A stretch of DNA of 64,000 nt from Gammaproteobacteria bacterium (GTDB taxonomy: Bacteria > Pseudomonadota > Gammaproteobacteria > Pseudomonadales > Azotimanducaceae), in NCBI GenBank assembly GCA_004357385.1, contig SMWF01000060.1:1-64000 (forward strand). Reading direction: 5' to 3'. A program made the translations under genes and the position numbers. The notes below the pieces were generated by a model. That model searched no databases. It was given only the letters and a program-made list of their open reading frames with translations, and had not been told where the DNA came from. Positions 34,645-42,639 of this stretch are shown in pieces (the stretch's first letter is position 1; every line of letters starts with the position of its first letter).

Positions 34645-35922
34645 ATGACGAGTGTCCTCGAGCACGCGCGTACGTGTCCGATTGACGAGATCATCCCGAT
34701 GAGTCCGGAGATGTTGAAGTGTCCGTCCATCATGAACCGGCGCTTTCATCACGAGGCACCGGTGTTCCAGGACCCAACGACGGGGATATTCTTCATCTCC
34801 CGCTACGACGATGTGGTCGCTATGTCGATGGACCACAAGACCTTTTCGAGCGTGATGCCGGGTGGCCAGGCGGGTACCGGGTCGATGGTGTCCGACGACC
34901 CTGAGATCAAGGCCATCATGGATCAGGGGTATCCCGGCGTATCGACCATGTTGACCGCAGATCCGCCGGTGCAGCGCCACTATCGGAAGTTCGTCAACGG
35001 CGCCTTCTCGCCTGAGAGCCTCAAGGTGCTCGAACCCTTTATCGACCGGGTTTCAAACGAACTGGTCGATGCGTTCATCGACGAGGGACACTGTGAGTTC
35101 CTGTCGGCGTTCGGCGTGCCGTTGCCGCTGACGGTGATCGCCTCGCAGATTGGCGCGCCGCAATCCGACTTGCCGCTGCTGCGTAAATGGACCAATGCGT
35201 TCATCGGCAACCTGAGCCAGCAACTCGACCGCGACGGTTTGCTGCAGGCGGCGAAGGACGTGCTCGAATTCCAGTTGTACTTCGTGGAGAAAATGGAAGT
35301 GCGGCGTGCTCACCCTGAGGACGACATCCTGTCGAAGCTGGTCAACGCCAGCATCGATGGTGAAAAGCCACTGAACAACTCGGAGTGTCTGTCGATGCTC
35401 TCACAGATCATGGTGGCCGGGAACGAAACCACCTCCGCTGCGCTGACGCAAGGGATGCAGTTGCTGATCAACAATCCGGACCAGTATGAAATGGTGCGCA
35501 AGGACCCGTCGCCCGAGATGATCCATTGTCTGGTCGAAGAAGTGCTCCGATACACGAGCCCCTCATCGAACATGTTTAGGCGGACGACCCGTGAGGTGGA
35601 GGTCAATGGTGTGGCGATCCCGGAAAATTCGGTGTGCTTCGCGCGGTTCGCCGCGGCGAACCAGGACGACGAGCGGTTTCCCGATGCGCTCAAATTCGAC
35701 ATCACCCGACCGAATCTCAAGGATCACGTGGCGTTCGGCAAGGGCGTTCACCACTGCCTCGGCGCGGCGTTGTCCCGGCGTGAGATGAACGGTGGCTTCA
35801 AGGTCATCTTCGAGCGAATGGAGAACTTCCGCCTGACCCCCGGTGCTGGGGAACCGGAATTCTCGGCCAATGCGCTGCTGCACGGGCTGACCGGATTCGA
35901 CCTGTCCTTCGACAAGAAATAG
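34645..35922 (+). CDS. Cytochrome P450 (class I bacterial)
   Basis: 425 residues; GGGAG before the ATG. I-helix VAGNETTSAALTQG, ExxR as EEVLRY, haem loop FGKGVHHCLGAALSRREM with the thiolate Cys near residue 371. LTADPPVQRHYRKFVNGAFSP and DILSKLVNASIDG are usual in soluble bacterial P450s of the CYP107/CYP125-like kind. It is distinct from the other two P450s in the window. Nine bases separate it from a lipoprotein gene, suggesting co-transcription. A ferredoxin that could serve it is at 42.2 kb. Substrate unknown. Confidence 0.92.
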   Translation: MTSVLEHARTCPIDEIIPMSPEMLKCPSIMNRRFHHEAPVFQDPTTGIFFISRYDDVVAMSMDHKTFSSVMPGGQAGTGSMVSDDPEIKAIMDQGYPGVSTMLTADPPVQRHYRKFVNGAFSPESLKVLEPFIDRVSNELVDAFIDEGHCEFLSAFGVPLPLTVIASQIGAPQSDLPLLRKWTNAFIGNLSQQLDRDGLLQAAKDVLEFQLYFVEKMEVRRAHPEDDILSKLVNASIDGEKPLNNSECLSMLSQIMVAGNETTSAALTQGMQLLINNPDQYEMVRKDPSPEMIHCLVEEVLRYTSPSSNMFRRTTREVEVNGVAIPENSVCFARFAAANQDDERFPDALKFDITRPNLKDHVAFGKGVHHCLGAALSRREMNGGFKVIFERMENFRLTPGAGEPEFSANALLHGLTGFDLSFDKK

Positions 35923-35930
35923 GAACAGCT

Positions 35931-36440
35931 ATGCGTTATCTGGTTGGGATCTCAGCGCTGGCTTTCGTGCTGGTGGCATGCGGTGGTGGTTCGCCCGCGG
36001 CCGTGCCGACCGCGGCAGGACCGACGGTCCCGACGGTCGAAGAGGATGTCACCGCGATTCGAGCGCTCTATGCGGGCTGGAACGAGGCGGTGGAAGCGTC
36101 CAACGTGGCGGGCTACGTCAGCGTGCTCGATCCGGAGGTTGAGCTGCTGCCCACGGGTGCCCCGCCCATTGCCGGTTCAGCCGGCTATGCGGACATGCTC
36201 GAAGGCGTGTTCTCGACGAACACCTACAAGATAGTCCCACTGACGCCCGCCACGATCGAGGTCGCCGGGGATTGGGCCTGGACGCGCTACAACTACGTCA
36301 TCCACCGCACACCCATCGGGTCCGAGGAAACATTCAGTCCCGAACGGAAATTTCTCGACATCCTGCGCCGCCAGCCGGATGGCAGCTGGGGCGTGTACCG
36401 CCACATGTGGAACTACAACTCCCCCGACGCAACCCCCTAG
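35931..36440 (+). CDS. Lipoprotein with SnoaL/DUF4440-like (NTF2-fold) domain
   Basis: 169 residues. Signal peptide MRYLVGISALAFVLVAC with the lipobox LVAC and Cys17 followed by Gly-rich sequence; processing by signal peptidase II is expected. The mature part starts after a Pro/Thr-rich linker. It contains ALYAGWNEAVEASNVAGYVSVLDPEVELLP, a typical start of NTF2-like domains, and ends with a strand-rich DGSWGVYRHMWN. Probably an outer-membrane or periplasmic ligand-binding or enzymatic protein. It closes the P450 operon. A GGACATCCATCA repeat array starts 4 bases after its stop. Confidence 0.82.
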   Translation: MRYLVGISALAFVLVACGGGSPAAVPTAAGPTVPTVEEDVTAIRALYAGWNEAVEASNVAGYVSVLDPEVELLPTGAPPIAGSAGYADMLEGVFSTNTYKIVPLTPATIEVAGDWAWTRYNYVIHRTPIGSEETFSPERKFLDILRRQPDGSWGVYRHMWNYNSPDATP

Positions 36441-36444
36441 ATTT

Positions 36445-36498
36445 GGACATCCATCAAAGTTCGGGACACCCATCAAAGACTTGGACATCCATCATCTG
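36445..36498. repeat. Three direct repeats, 19-base period (GGACATCCATCA family)
   Basis: Copies begin at 36445 (GGACATCCATCAAAGT), 36464 (GGACACCCATCAAAGA) and 36483 (GGACATCCATCATCTG), all in the same direction. The array fills the gap between two convergent genes, and the third copy overlaps the stop of the leftward gene. The 31 bases 36443-36473 recur exactly at 53645-53675, where they are part of a hairpin. No inverted partner is present here. Function unknown; a REP-like element or transcription-end signal is possible. Confidence 0.8.
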
Positions 36499-37556
36499 GC
36501 TCCCTCACGATCGGGGGGTGTGTCCAGTAGTACCTGGTAGATCCCTGCCGCGTCCCGGCCGTGTGGACGCTCGATTGTGGTGTAGAAGCTTCGTCCATCG
36601 CGTGCGAAGGCCGCAGCCTCCTGCTGATGTGTGCGCGGCAGCGCGACGCGTTGGGGAATTCGCGCGAAAGCAGCGGACCAGGCCTCGTTGGCCTGACGTT
36701 CGAACAAAAAGGCGTCTTTGTAGGTCAATACCAGCGCGCTGTTCCCGTGGACGTCCAGTGCGGTGGGTGTCGATCGGCCGGATCCGTGATCGGGGTCCTC
36801 GTAGAGATCCCGTTCTACCGGCTGTGGAATGCCGGTGAGCAGCGCGATCCGTTCGGCGGTGACGACGTAGTCTTCTGGCGCATCCAGCGGAAGGCGATAG
36901 ACCTCCGCGGGAATCACACGTTTGCTCAGGATCAGAATCTCCCGCGTGGCCGTGTCGACGGCGACGGCTTCCGAATCGCGCGGACCGTCCGGATAGGTAA
37001 ATGCGATCGTTCGTTCAGCGTGCAGAATCGTGCTATCCGTTAGGTCCCGTAGTAGCGGCTCTCGCAGAATGTATAGATTCAGCACGCGACGCCAGCGGAA
37101 GTTGTCCCCGACGTCCGCGATCAGCAGATAGGACGTGCCGTCGATCTTGAAGCTGCTCAGGTCCTCCCAGTCGCCCAACGCCGGCAACGCGACCGCCCAC
37201 GAACCCAGGTGTGCGCCCTGGGGGGAGAGCGCAAACAACCGGGGCTCGTTGGCGCTGTCGTTGATCGCCCAGAGTAGCTGCGGGTCGCGCGTGGACACGT
37301 CCAGCCCGCTGGCTTCGTCGAGATCGAGGTTGTCGATGTTGCCGAGCCAGCGCACGTCTACCTGTCGATACGGGACCTGCTCCGGAGCGATGGTCGTTCC
37401 GGTGGGTTTAACGACCAGGGCGTAGAAAGCGTTTCCCACGTCCAGCCCATACCACAGCCCGAAACCGACGAAGGCCGAAAGCGGCAACAGCACGGCGATG
37501 CCGGCCAGGACCAACAGCCAGCGTAGCACTCGAATCACGATTTTCAATCCCGACAA
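36492..37556 (-). CDS. Membrane-anchored beta-propeller-like protein, unidentified
   Basis: Up to 354 residues. One N-terminal hydrophobic anchor spans roughly residues 11-38 (LRWLLVLAGIAVLLPLSAFVGFGLWYG). The rest looks like repeated strands: LDLDEASGLDVSTRDPQLLWAINDS, DWEDLSSFKIDGTSYLLIADVGDN, RDSEAVAVDTATREILILSKR and ALVLTYKDAFLFER. This recalls phytase- or NHL-like propellers. The start is uncertain: the first frame codon is TTG, with further TTG and GTG codons nearby. It converges with the lipoprotein gene through the repeat array. I do not assign a reaction. Confidence 0.7.
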   Translation of the reverse strand: MSGLKIVIRVLRWLLVLAGIAVLLPLSAFVGFGLWYGLDVGNAFYALVVKPTGTTIAPEQVPYRQVDVRWLGNIDNLDLDEASGLDVSTRDPQLLWAINDSANEPRLFALSPQGAHLGSWAVALPALGDWEDLSSFKIDGTSYLLIADVGDNFRWRRVLNLYILREPLLRDLTDSTILHAERTIAFTYPDGPRDSEAVAVDTATREILILSKRVIPAEVYRLPLDAPEDYVVTAERIALLTGIPQPVERDLYEDPDHGSGRSTPTALDVHGNSALVLTYKDAFLFERQANEAWSAAFARIPQRVALPRTHQQEAAAFARDGRSFYTTIERPHGRDAAGIYQVLLDTPPDREGAR

Positions 37557-37669
37557 ATTCGCGCGACATTATGTGGGGCTGATACCCTCCAGTTCAACGC
37601 GCTGCTGGTCGGCCTGAATTTCCCCGGCCGGTCGACTATCCTGGCGTGCATCATACCGAGGTAGGAACC

Positions 37670-38902
37670 ATGTCCGAATCCGATCGAGAATTCGACGTTG
37701 TTGTCTTTGGTGCGACCGGTTTTACCGGCCAGCTGGTCGCAGAGTACATGGGCGAACAGTACGGGCCTCCAAGCGATCTGCGCTGGGCGATCGCAGGACG
37801 TAGCCAGGCCAAGCTCGACGCCGTCGCTTCGGGTTTGCCCGGAGAGATCGAATGCCTGGTTGCCGACAGCGCGAATGCCGAAGACATGCGAACCCTGGCC
37901 GCTAGAACCCGAGTCGTGTGCACCACCGTCGGGCCCTATGCGAAGTATGGATCGGAGTTGGTCGCTGCCTGCGTCGAGCAGGGTACCCATTACTGTGATC
38001 TGGCGGGCGAGATCCACTGGATGCGACGCATGATCGACGCCCATCAGTCGGCAGCGGAGCGCAGCGGTGCGCGCATCGTCCATACTTGTGGATTCGACTG
38101 CATTCCTTCAGATCTCGGGACCCTGTTCGTACAAAACGCGATGCGCGAGCGTGCCGGTGAGCCGGCGAATCACGTCAAGTTTCGGGTGGTGGCGTCAAAG
38201 GGCGGGGCCAGCGGAGGCACCATTGATTCCGGCGTCAACATGATGGAAGAAGCCCGCGACGATCCGCAGATCCTGGAGCTGAACGCCGATCCCTACGCGC
38301 TCAATCCGCTCAACATGCCGCGGGGTCTCGACGGGCTCGATCAGACGAGCGCCGAGCAGGATCCTGACTTTCGGCAGTGGACCGCCCCATTCGTCATGGC
38401 GAGCATCAACACCCGCGTGGTCCGGCGCAGCAATGCGCTCATGAACTACGCCTATGGACACGACTTCCGGTACGACGAGGCGGTGCTGACGGGTACGGGG
38501 GCCGCCGGGTTCGCCAAGGCAGCGGCGTTGGCCGCGGGGACGGCGATGATGATGGGCGCGATGGCGATCGGTCCGATACGTAACTTGGTGTTGCCGTTGC
38601 TTCCGAAACCCGGCGAGGGGCCATCAAAGGAAACACGGGAGAATGGTTACTTCGAGATCGCATTGCTGGGTCTGAACCCGAACGATCCCGAAGGAAACGT
38701 TCGCGCAACGATCAAAGGCGACCGCGATCCGGGCTACGGATCGACGGCCAAAATGCTGGCCGAAAGCGCGGTGTGCCTCGCCCGGGACGCGCTTGAAGTG
38801 GCTGGTGGCTTCTGGACACCGGCCTCCGCCATGGGCACACAACTGATCGAACGGCTCGACAGTAACGCCGGCGTAACCTTCACCTTGGACACCGTTAACT
38901 AG
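37670..38902 (+). CDS. Saccharopine-dehydrogenase-like / trans-acting enoyl reductase family
   Basis: 410 residues from ATG 37670 with AGGTAGGA upstream. FDVVVFGATGFTGQLVAEYMGE is an N-terminal Rossmann motif. TTVGPYAKYGSELVAACVEQGTHYCDLAGE is the family signature of the saccharopine dehydrogenase-like proteins that include the mycobacterial trans-acting enoyl reductase and the eukaryotic SCCPDH. A Gly/Ala-rich segment at about residues 275-305 may contact the membrane. It likely reduces a double bond in a long-chain or polyketide-like CoA or lipid. It precedes the thiolase-like gene and DUF35 partner across a hairpin-containing gap of 83 bases. Confidence 0.87.
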   Translation: MSESDREFDVVVFGATGFTGQLVAEYMGEQYGPPSDLRWAIAGRSQAKLDAVASGLPGEIECLVADSANAEDMRTLAARTRVVCTTVGPYAKYGSELVAACVEQGTHYCDLAGEIHWMRRMIDAHQSAAERSGARIVHTCGFDCIPSDLGTLFVQNAMRERAGEPANHVKFRVVASKGGASGGTIDSGVNMMEEARDDPQILELNADPYALNPLNMPRGLDGLDQTSAEQDPDFRQWTAPFVMASINTRVVRRSNALMNYAYGHDFRYDEAVLTGTGAAGFAKAAALAAGTAMMMGAMAIGPIRNLVLPLLPKPGEGPSKETRENGYFEIALLGLNPNDPEGNVRATIKGDRDPGYGSTAKMLAESAVCLARDALEVAGGFWTPASAMGTQLIERLDSNAGVTFTLDTVN

Positions 38903-38919
38903 CTCCGGGACTGGATTTG

Positions 38920-38950
38920 GACAGCCATCATTTGCAAGATGATGGCTGTC
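38920..38950. repeat. 12-bp perfect hairpin of the same repeat family
   Basis: GACAGCCATCAT (38920-38931) and ATGATGGCTGTC (38939-38950) pair perfectly around TTGCAAG. With the flanking TTTG it reads TTTGGACAGCCATCAT, a one-base variant of the TTGGACATCCATCA unit at 36.4 and 53.6 kb. It lies 17 bases after a TAG stop and ends 35 bases before the thiolase-like gene, so it may attenuate or process the transcript. Confidence 0.75.
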
Positions 38951-38985
38951 GAGATGTTCCTTGCAGATATCAAAAGGAGTAGCAC

Positions 38986-40179
38986 GTGGCTGCACAGGGC
39001 CGAGACGCCGCGATTGTCGGCATTCACGAGTATCCGTCGCGGGACGTCGAGGGCGAGTTCAGCCCCTTGCAGATCAAGGCGGAGAGCGCGGCCCGTGCGC
39101 TGGAGGATGCCGGGTTGAACTGGTCGGATGTCGATGCGATATACGACGCCGGCGACGGCGGCGGCATGGCGGGTCTGACGATATCGGAGTACTTCGGTTT
39201 GCATCCGAGAATCATCGACACGACCAATGTCGGCGGCAGTTCGTATGAGTACCACGCCGCGCACGCGCGCCGTGACATCGCAGCCGGGAAAGCGCGGGTC
39301 GCGCTGCTGACGTACGGCTCCACGGCGCACAGCAACGCCATGGCGATTGGCGTAGGCGGCCGCGGTGGCGGGGTGCATCCGGTCGACAACATGGAGTCGT
39401 TCGCGGGCATGACACTGGTGTCCAACTACGCCATGGCGGCGCGGCGGCACATGCACCAGTACGGCACCACCAGCGAGCAGCTTGCGGAAATATCCACCGC
39501 GACCCGCTATCACGCGATGCGCAATCCGCAAGCCGTCCAGGCGATGCAGGACCTCGAGTTTCTCGACATCCGTGAGACCACGGTCGAGGATGTGGTGAAC
39601 TCGCGGATGATCGCCGATCCGCTGCACCTGCTCGAATGCTGCATGATTTCGGACGGAGGTGGGGCGGTGGTCATCGCCGCGCCCGATGTGGCGCGCGACT
39701 GCGCCAAGAATCCGGTCTGGATTCTCGGTACCGGTGAGGCCACCAAGTATCCCGAAATCGGTGGCGATATCACGATCAGCGCCGCCGCCGCCTCGGGCCC
39801 GTCGGCCTTCGCCGAGGCCGGCGTTGCGCCGGACGAAATCGATGTTGCGATGATCTACGACTCGTTCAGCATTACCGTACTGACGCTGCTGGAAGACCTT
39901 GGGTTCTGTGCGAAAGGCGAGGGCGGTGCCTGGGTCGAAGGGGGTCGGCTGCGGTTTGACCGGCCCGAGGATGGCCCCGCGCTGAATACCGATGGCGGCG
40001 GGTTGTCGTCGAATCATCCGGGCATGCGCGGCATCTTTCTGTTGCTCGAGGCAACCCGGCAATTGCGGGGCGAGTCGACATCCCAGGTGTCGGATGCGCG
40101 CCTGGCGGTGGCGCATGGCAACGGCGGTATGTTGGGCAGTCGGCACTGCGCGGGCACCGTAATCCTCGGGAGAGATTGA
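38986..40179 (+). CDS. Thiolase-fold protein lacking the nucleophilic Cys (lipid-transfer/Ltp2-like)
   Basis: 397 residues from a GTG with AAGGAG upstream. The fold is that of SCP2-type thiolases (EYPSRDVEGEFSPLQIKAESAARALEDAGL, GDGGGMAG, NTDGGGLSSNHPGMRGIF). In active thiolases the segment after the first core strand carries Cys (as NGCATGG in the 56-kb copy), but here it reads TNVGGSSYEYHAAHA. Cys-less members such as Ltp2 act as retro-aldolases on sterol side chains and need a DUF35 partner. A DUF35 gene follows one base later. Aldolase activity is inferred from these two features. Near the C-terminus GSRHCAGTVIL holds a Cys where many thiolases have a Gly. Confidence 0.85.
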   Translation: MAAQGRDAAIVGIHEYPSRDVEGEFSPLQIKAESAARALEDAGLNWSDVDAIYDAGDGGGMAGLTISEYFGLHPRIIDTTNVGGSSYEYHAAHARRDIAAGKARVALLTYGSTAHSNAMAIGVGGRGGGVHPVDNMESFAGMTLVSNYAMAARRHMHQYGTTSEQLAEISTATRYHAMRNPQAVQAMQDLEFLDIRETTVEDVVNSRMIADPLHLLECCMISDGGGAVVIAAPDVARDCAKNPVWILGTGEATKYPEIGGDITISAAAASGPSAFAEAGVAPDEIDVAMIYDSFSITVLTLLEDLGFCAKGEGGAWVEGGRLRFDRPEDGPALNTDGGGLSSNHPGMRGIFLLLEATRQLRGESTSQVSDARLAVAHGNGGMLGSRHCAGTVILGRD

Positions 40180-40180
40180 T

Positions 40181-40606
40181 ATGGCCGAACAGCCGAGAGA
40201 GCCGCAAAGGCCACTGCCGCGCCTGAAGGAACTGGACACCCGGGCGTTCTGGGAGGCTACCCGGAACAAGGAATTGCGCTATCAGCGTTGCGACGATTGC
40301 GAAACGGTCGTGTTTTATCCGCGGCGCCACTGCACGGGATGCCTCGGCTCCAACCTGTCCTGGTACACCGCCTCGGGCAAAGGGTCGATCTACAGCTTCA
40401 GCGTGGTGCGTCAGAGTTATCACCCGTTTTTCCGGTCCCGGGTGCCGTACGCGGTCGCCTGGATCGATCTGGACGAGGGCCCGCGCCTGCTCTCCAACAT
40501 CGTCGGTGTCGAGGATCCCGGGGCAGATCTGACCATCGGCCAGCAGGTGGTCGTCGAATGGGAGGAACACGAAGAGCTTTCGATCCCCCTGTTCCGGCCG
40601 GCCTGA
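40181..40606 (+). CDS. DUF35 / OB-fold protein with rubredoxin-like zinc ribbon
   Basis: 141 residues. The zinc ribbon is CDDC...CTGC (about residues 37-57), and the OB-fold begins SGKGSIYSFSVV, with VPYAVAWIDLDEGPRLLSNIVG. DUF35 proteins bind thiolase-fold enzymes or MaoC-type hydratases and complete or position their active sites. The gene begins one base after the thiolase-like stop codon, so the two are a unit. A second DUF35 gene (57475-57906) accompanies the other thiolase. Confidence 0.92.
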   Translation: MAEQPREPQRPLPRLKELDTRAFWEATRNKELRYQRCDDCETVVFYPRRHCTGCLGSNLSWYTASGKGSIYSFSVVRQSYHPFFRSRVPYAVAWIDLDEGPRLLSNIVGVEDPGADLTIGQQVVVEWEEHEELSIPLFRPA

Positions 40607-40615
40607 GGGGTCGGT

Positions 40616-41029
40616 TTAGCTGGGCAGTTTAACCCGCGCGGTTCCGAACACGCGCGTCTCGCCGGCTTCGTTGCTGACCGTCAGATCAATTTCGACCTTG
40701 CCCGCGTCCTCGTCGATGTCGGTCACCACACCGCTGATGGTGTACGACTGATCGACGATCACCGGTGCGCGGAACACGGTGTCGACGTTCTCGATCTGAG
40801 CCTCCGGCGCCCAACGGTGGATCATCGCCGCCAGAAACCCCTGGCTCATGATCCCGGGCACCAGCGCGCCCGGAAGCCCTTCAGCGCGCGCGGCCTCGTG
40901 GTCGGTAAACCTCGGTCCGTCCCAACCCGCGGCGAGGGCGAAGCGCTTCACATTGGCAAGGCCGGTATCGGGCGCGAACACCGGCAGTTCTTCGCCAAAC
41001 TCGACATCTTGGAGACGTTCGATGGTCAT
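40616..41029 (-). CDS. MaoC-like dehydratase, C-terminal-type subunit
   Basis: 137 residues. The hot-dog core is seen in GWDGPRFTDHEAARAEGLPGALVPGIMSQGFLAAMIHRWAPE, with a histidine in FTDHEAA replacing the more usual HxD spacing. DTVFRAPVIVDQSYTISGVVTDI is the second half. With the gene upstream (ATGA overlap) it forms the second MaoC pair of the window. It is convergent with the thiolase/DUF35 operon. The pair may hydrate the enoyl-CoA that the thiolase-like protein then cleaves, but this is inference. Confidence 0.82.
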   Translation of the reverse strand: MTIERLQDVEFGEELPVFAPDTGLANVKRFALAAGWDGPRFTDHEAARAEGLPGALVPGIMSQGFLAAMIHRWAPEAQIENVDTVFRAPVIVDQSYTISGVVTDIDEDAGKVEIDLTVSNEAGETRVFGTARVKLPS

Positions 41030-41478
41030 TCGCTCGGTCGCTCCCGAATCACGATGCTCGTGTCGGCGGTGGCCACTGGAACGTCGTCGGGATCGAACAG
41101 TTCCAGGCGGATCACCATGAAGACCATCCGCCCGGAGCGTCCGGTTTTGGTGTACACGTCATGAAGATGCTTGCGGCCGGTCAACGGCACGCCGGGCCGG
41201 ATCGGTTTCATCGCGGTGACGGCCTTGCCGGCGTCCATGCCGAGACCGGGCAGCTTGGGGAAGCCGTCCGGGAGGCGCTTGCCGCCTTGGAAACTGGTGG
41301 GGAAGGTGGGCGGCGCTTGAAAGTCCGGGTCGTTCGGATCGGTGTAGCGCGGGGCCAGCTCGCCGCAGCTCAGGGCGTACTCGACGCACTTTTTCGCGTC
41401 GACCGCGTAAGACCGCTCGTCGAACACCTCCCCAAGGAACGATTCGCGCAACGCGTCGATGTCCAGTGGTTCAGTCAC
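41026..41478 (-). CDS. MaoC-like N-terminal (FAS1-type dehydratase) subunit
   Basis: 150 residues from a GTG at 41476-41478 that overlaps the end of the PHP gene by 8 bases (GTGACTGA). The segments SYAVDAKKCVEYALSCGEL, APPTFPTSFQGGKRL and GRKHLHDVYTKTGRSGRMVFMVIRLELF match the FAS1-DH-type N-terminal hot-dog partner. The overlap and lack of any intergenic space show translational coupling with the PHP gene before it and the MaoC gene after it. Confidence 0.78.
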   Translation of the reverse strand: MTEPLDIDALRESFLGEVFDERSYAVDAKKCVEYALSCGELAPRYTDPNDPDFQAPPTFPTSFQGGKRLPDGFPKLPGLGMDAGKAVTAMKPIRPGVPLTGRKHLHDVYTKTGRSGRMVFMVIRLELFDPDDVPVATADTSIVIRERPSE

Positions 41479-42142
41479 CGGCGGGCTCCCTGAACGTAAG
41501 CGCCTCGAAGTCACTGCCACGCAGCGCTTCGGCGAGTTCCGATTCCGACGTAATGTCCGCTGGAAAGCGTGTGGCGCAACGGCCGATGTGGCTGACGATA
41601 TGCGCATCGCTGCCGCCGATGCCGAGGTAGTTGAGCTCCGTAGCCATGGCTTGAGCGACCTCGTCCTCGGTGGCCCGGCTGCCCCCGTTGTAAATCTCCA
41701 CGATGCGCACACCTTCGGGAACGCCGTGTTCTTCGAGATGCGCGCTCATGCCCACTCGTTTGCGGCCCGGATGACACGGCACGGGCACGGCGCCATATTG
41801 CGCGCAGGCCTCGACGACCCGCGCCAGGGGCAGGTAAATGTCGGTGAAATCGAACGCCCGAACCAGTGCATCGGTGACCCCGAAAACCAGCACGTGCCCA
41901 TACTCGGTTTCCACTTCGCTGCCTTTCAGAATGCACAGCCCGTGTTTCTCGGCGAGCGCCTGGTAGTCGGACTCGGCGTCGAACTGCCGGTGTTCGGTCA
42001 GCACGAATCCGTCGATCGGAATCTCCCGGGCACGAATCCACTGGCAATAGTTCTGCACCTTGGCGCGACCGTCGTCGGACTTGATGGAGTGGGTGTGCAA
42101 GTCGAGGATCAAAGCGCACGCTACCGTAGAGAAAGGGTGCAC
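41471..42142 (-). CDS. PHP-domain phosphoesterase-like protein
   Basis: About 223 residues, or fewer if a TTG at 42110-42112 is the start. The PHP metal ligands are clear: DLHTHSIKSDDG, a second His in VLTEHRQFD, Glu in GSEVETEYG, VPCHPGRKR and the late GIGGSDAHIVSHIG. PHP enzymes bind two or three metals and hydrolyse phosphoesters of nucleotides, histidinol or lipids. It overlaps the MaoC partner gene by 8 bases and is divergent from the ferredoxin. Its task in this cluster is unknown. Confidence 0.87.
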   Translation of the reverse strand: MHPFSTVACALILDLHTHSIKSDDGRAKVQNYCQWIRAREIPIDGFVLTEHRQFDAESDYQALAEKHGLCILKGSEVETEYGHVLVFGVTDALVRAFDFTDIYLPLARVVEACAQYGAVPVPCHPGRKRVGMSAHLEEHGVPEGVRIVEIYNGGSRATEDEVAQAMATELNYLGIGGSDAHIVSHIGRCATRFPADITSESELAEALRGSDFEALTFREPAGD

Positions 42143-42171
42143 ATGTTAACGGCCGGATCGTCATTGTGCAC
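42137..42171. repeat. 7-bp inverted repeat in a divergent gap
   Basis: GTGCACA (42137-42143) and TGTGCAC (42165-42171) are inverted copies 21 bases apart, between the divergent PHP and ferredoxin genes. The first arm overlaps the proposed GTG start of PHP. It could be an operator for both directions or simply chance; no regulator gene is nearby. Confidence 0.35.
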
Positions 42172-42208
42172 TCGGCCCGAGGCCGCCGATCCGTTAGCAT
42201 CCTCAGCC

Positions 42209-42550
42209 ATGCCTAGCGTCACGTTCCTGCATCCTGGCGGTCGCCGGGAAACCCACGAGGCACCGGTCGGCGATTCGGTGATGGATTGCGCCCTGGACAA
42301 CCACGTCGAGGGCATTGGTGGTCAGTGCGGCGGCGCCTGTAATTGCTCGACGTGCCATTGCTACGTGGCCTCACCCTGGTTCGAACAACTGCCGGCCCGC
42401 GGCGAAGCGGAAACCGAGCTGCTCGACTATGTGCAGACCCGCCGGGACAACAGCCGTTTGGGCTGTCAGATCGTGCTGTCGGACGAGCTCGATGGCATCG
42501 TGGTGCGCGTTCCCCGCCCCGAGCGCGCAGGGCTCGCATTCGAAACGTAA
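42209..42550 (+). CDS. 2Fe-2S ferredoxin (adrenodoxin/bacterial P450-type)
   Basis: 113 residues from the ATG at 42209. Cluster ligands follow the C-x5-C-x2-C...C spacing in QCGGACNCSTCHCYV (about residues 39-50) and LGCQIVLSDELDGI (about 88). The GDSVMDCALDNHVEGI stretch is typical of vertebrate-type ferredoxins that feed P450s. Two additional Cys lie close to the cluster. No reductase is adjacent. It is the only ferredoxin in the window and a candidate partner for the three P450s or the Rieske enzymes. Confidence 0.92.
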   Translation: MPSVTFLHPGGRRETHEAPVGDSVMDCALDNHVEGIGGQCGGACNCSTCHCYVASPWFEQLPARGEAETELLDYVQTRRDNSRLGCQIVLSDELDGIVVRVPRPERAGLAFET

Positions 42551-42639
42551 AAGAAGCGCCAGGCCGTTGTTTGCCAATTGCGGCCAATGTTGTGACCATG
42601 CGCGGCTGATCAGACAACGGTATCCGAAGGAAACTCGAC

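Noticed and set aside
36445-36498. CRISPR array
   Set aside because: Only three short units with a 19-base step and no spacers; no cas genes in the window.
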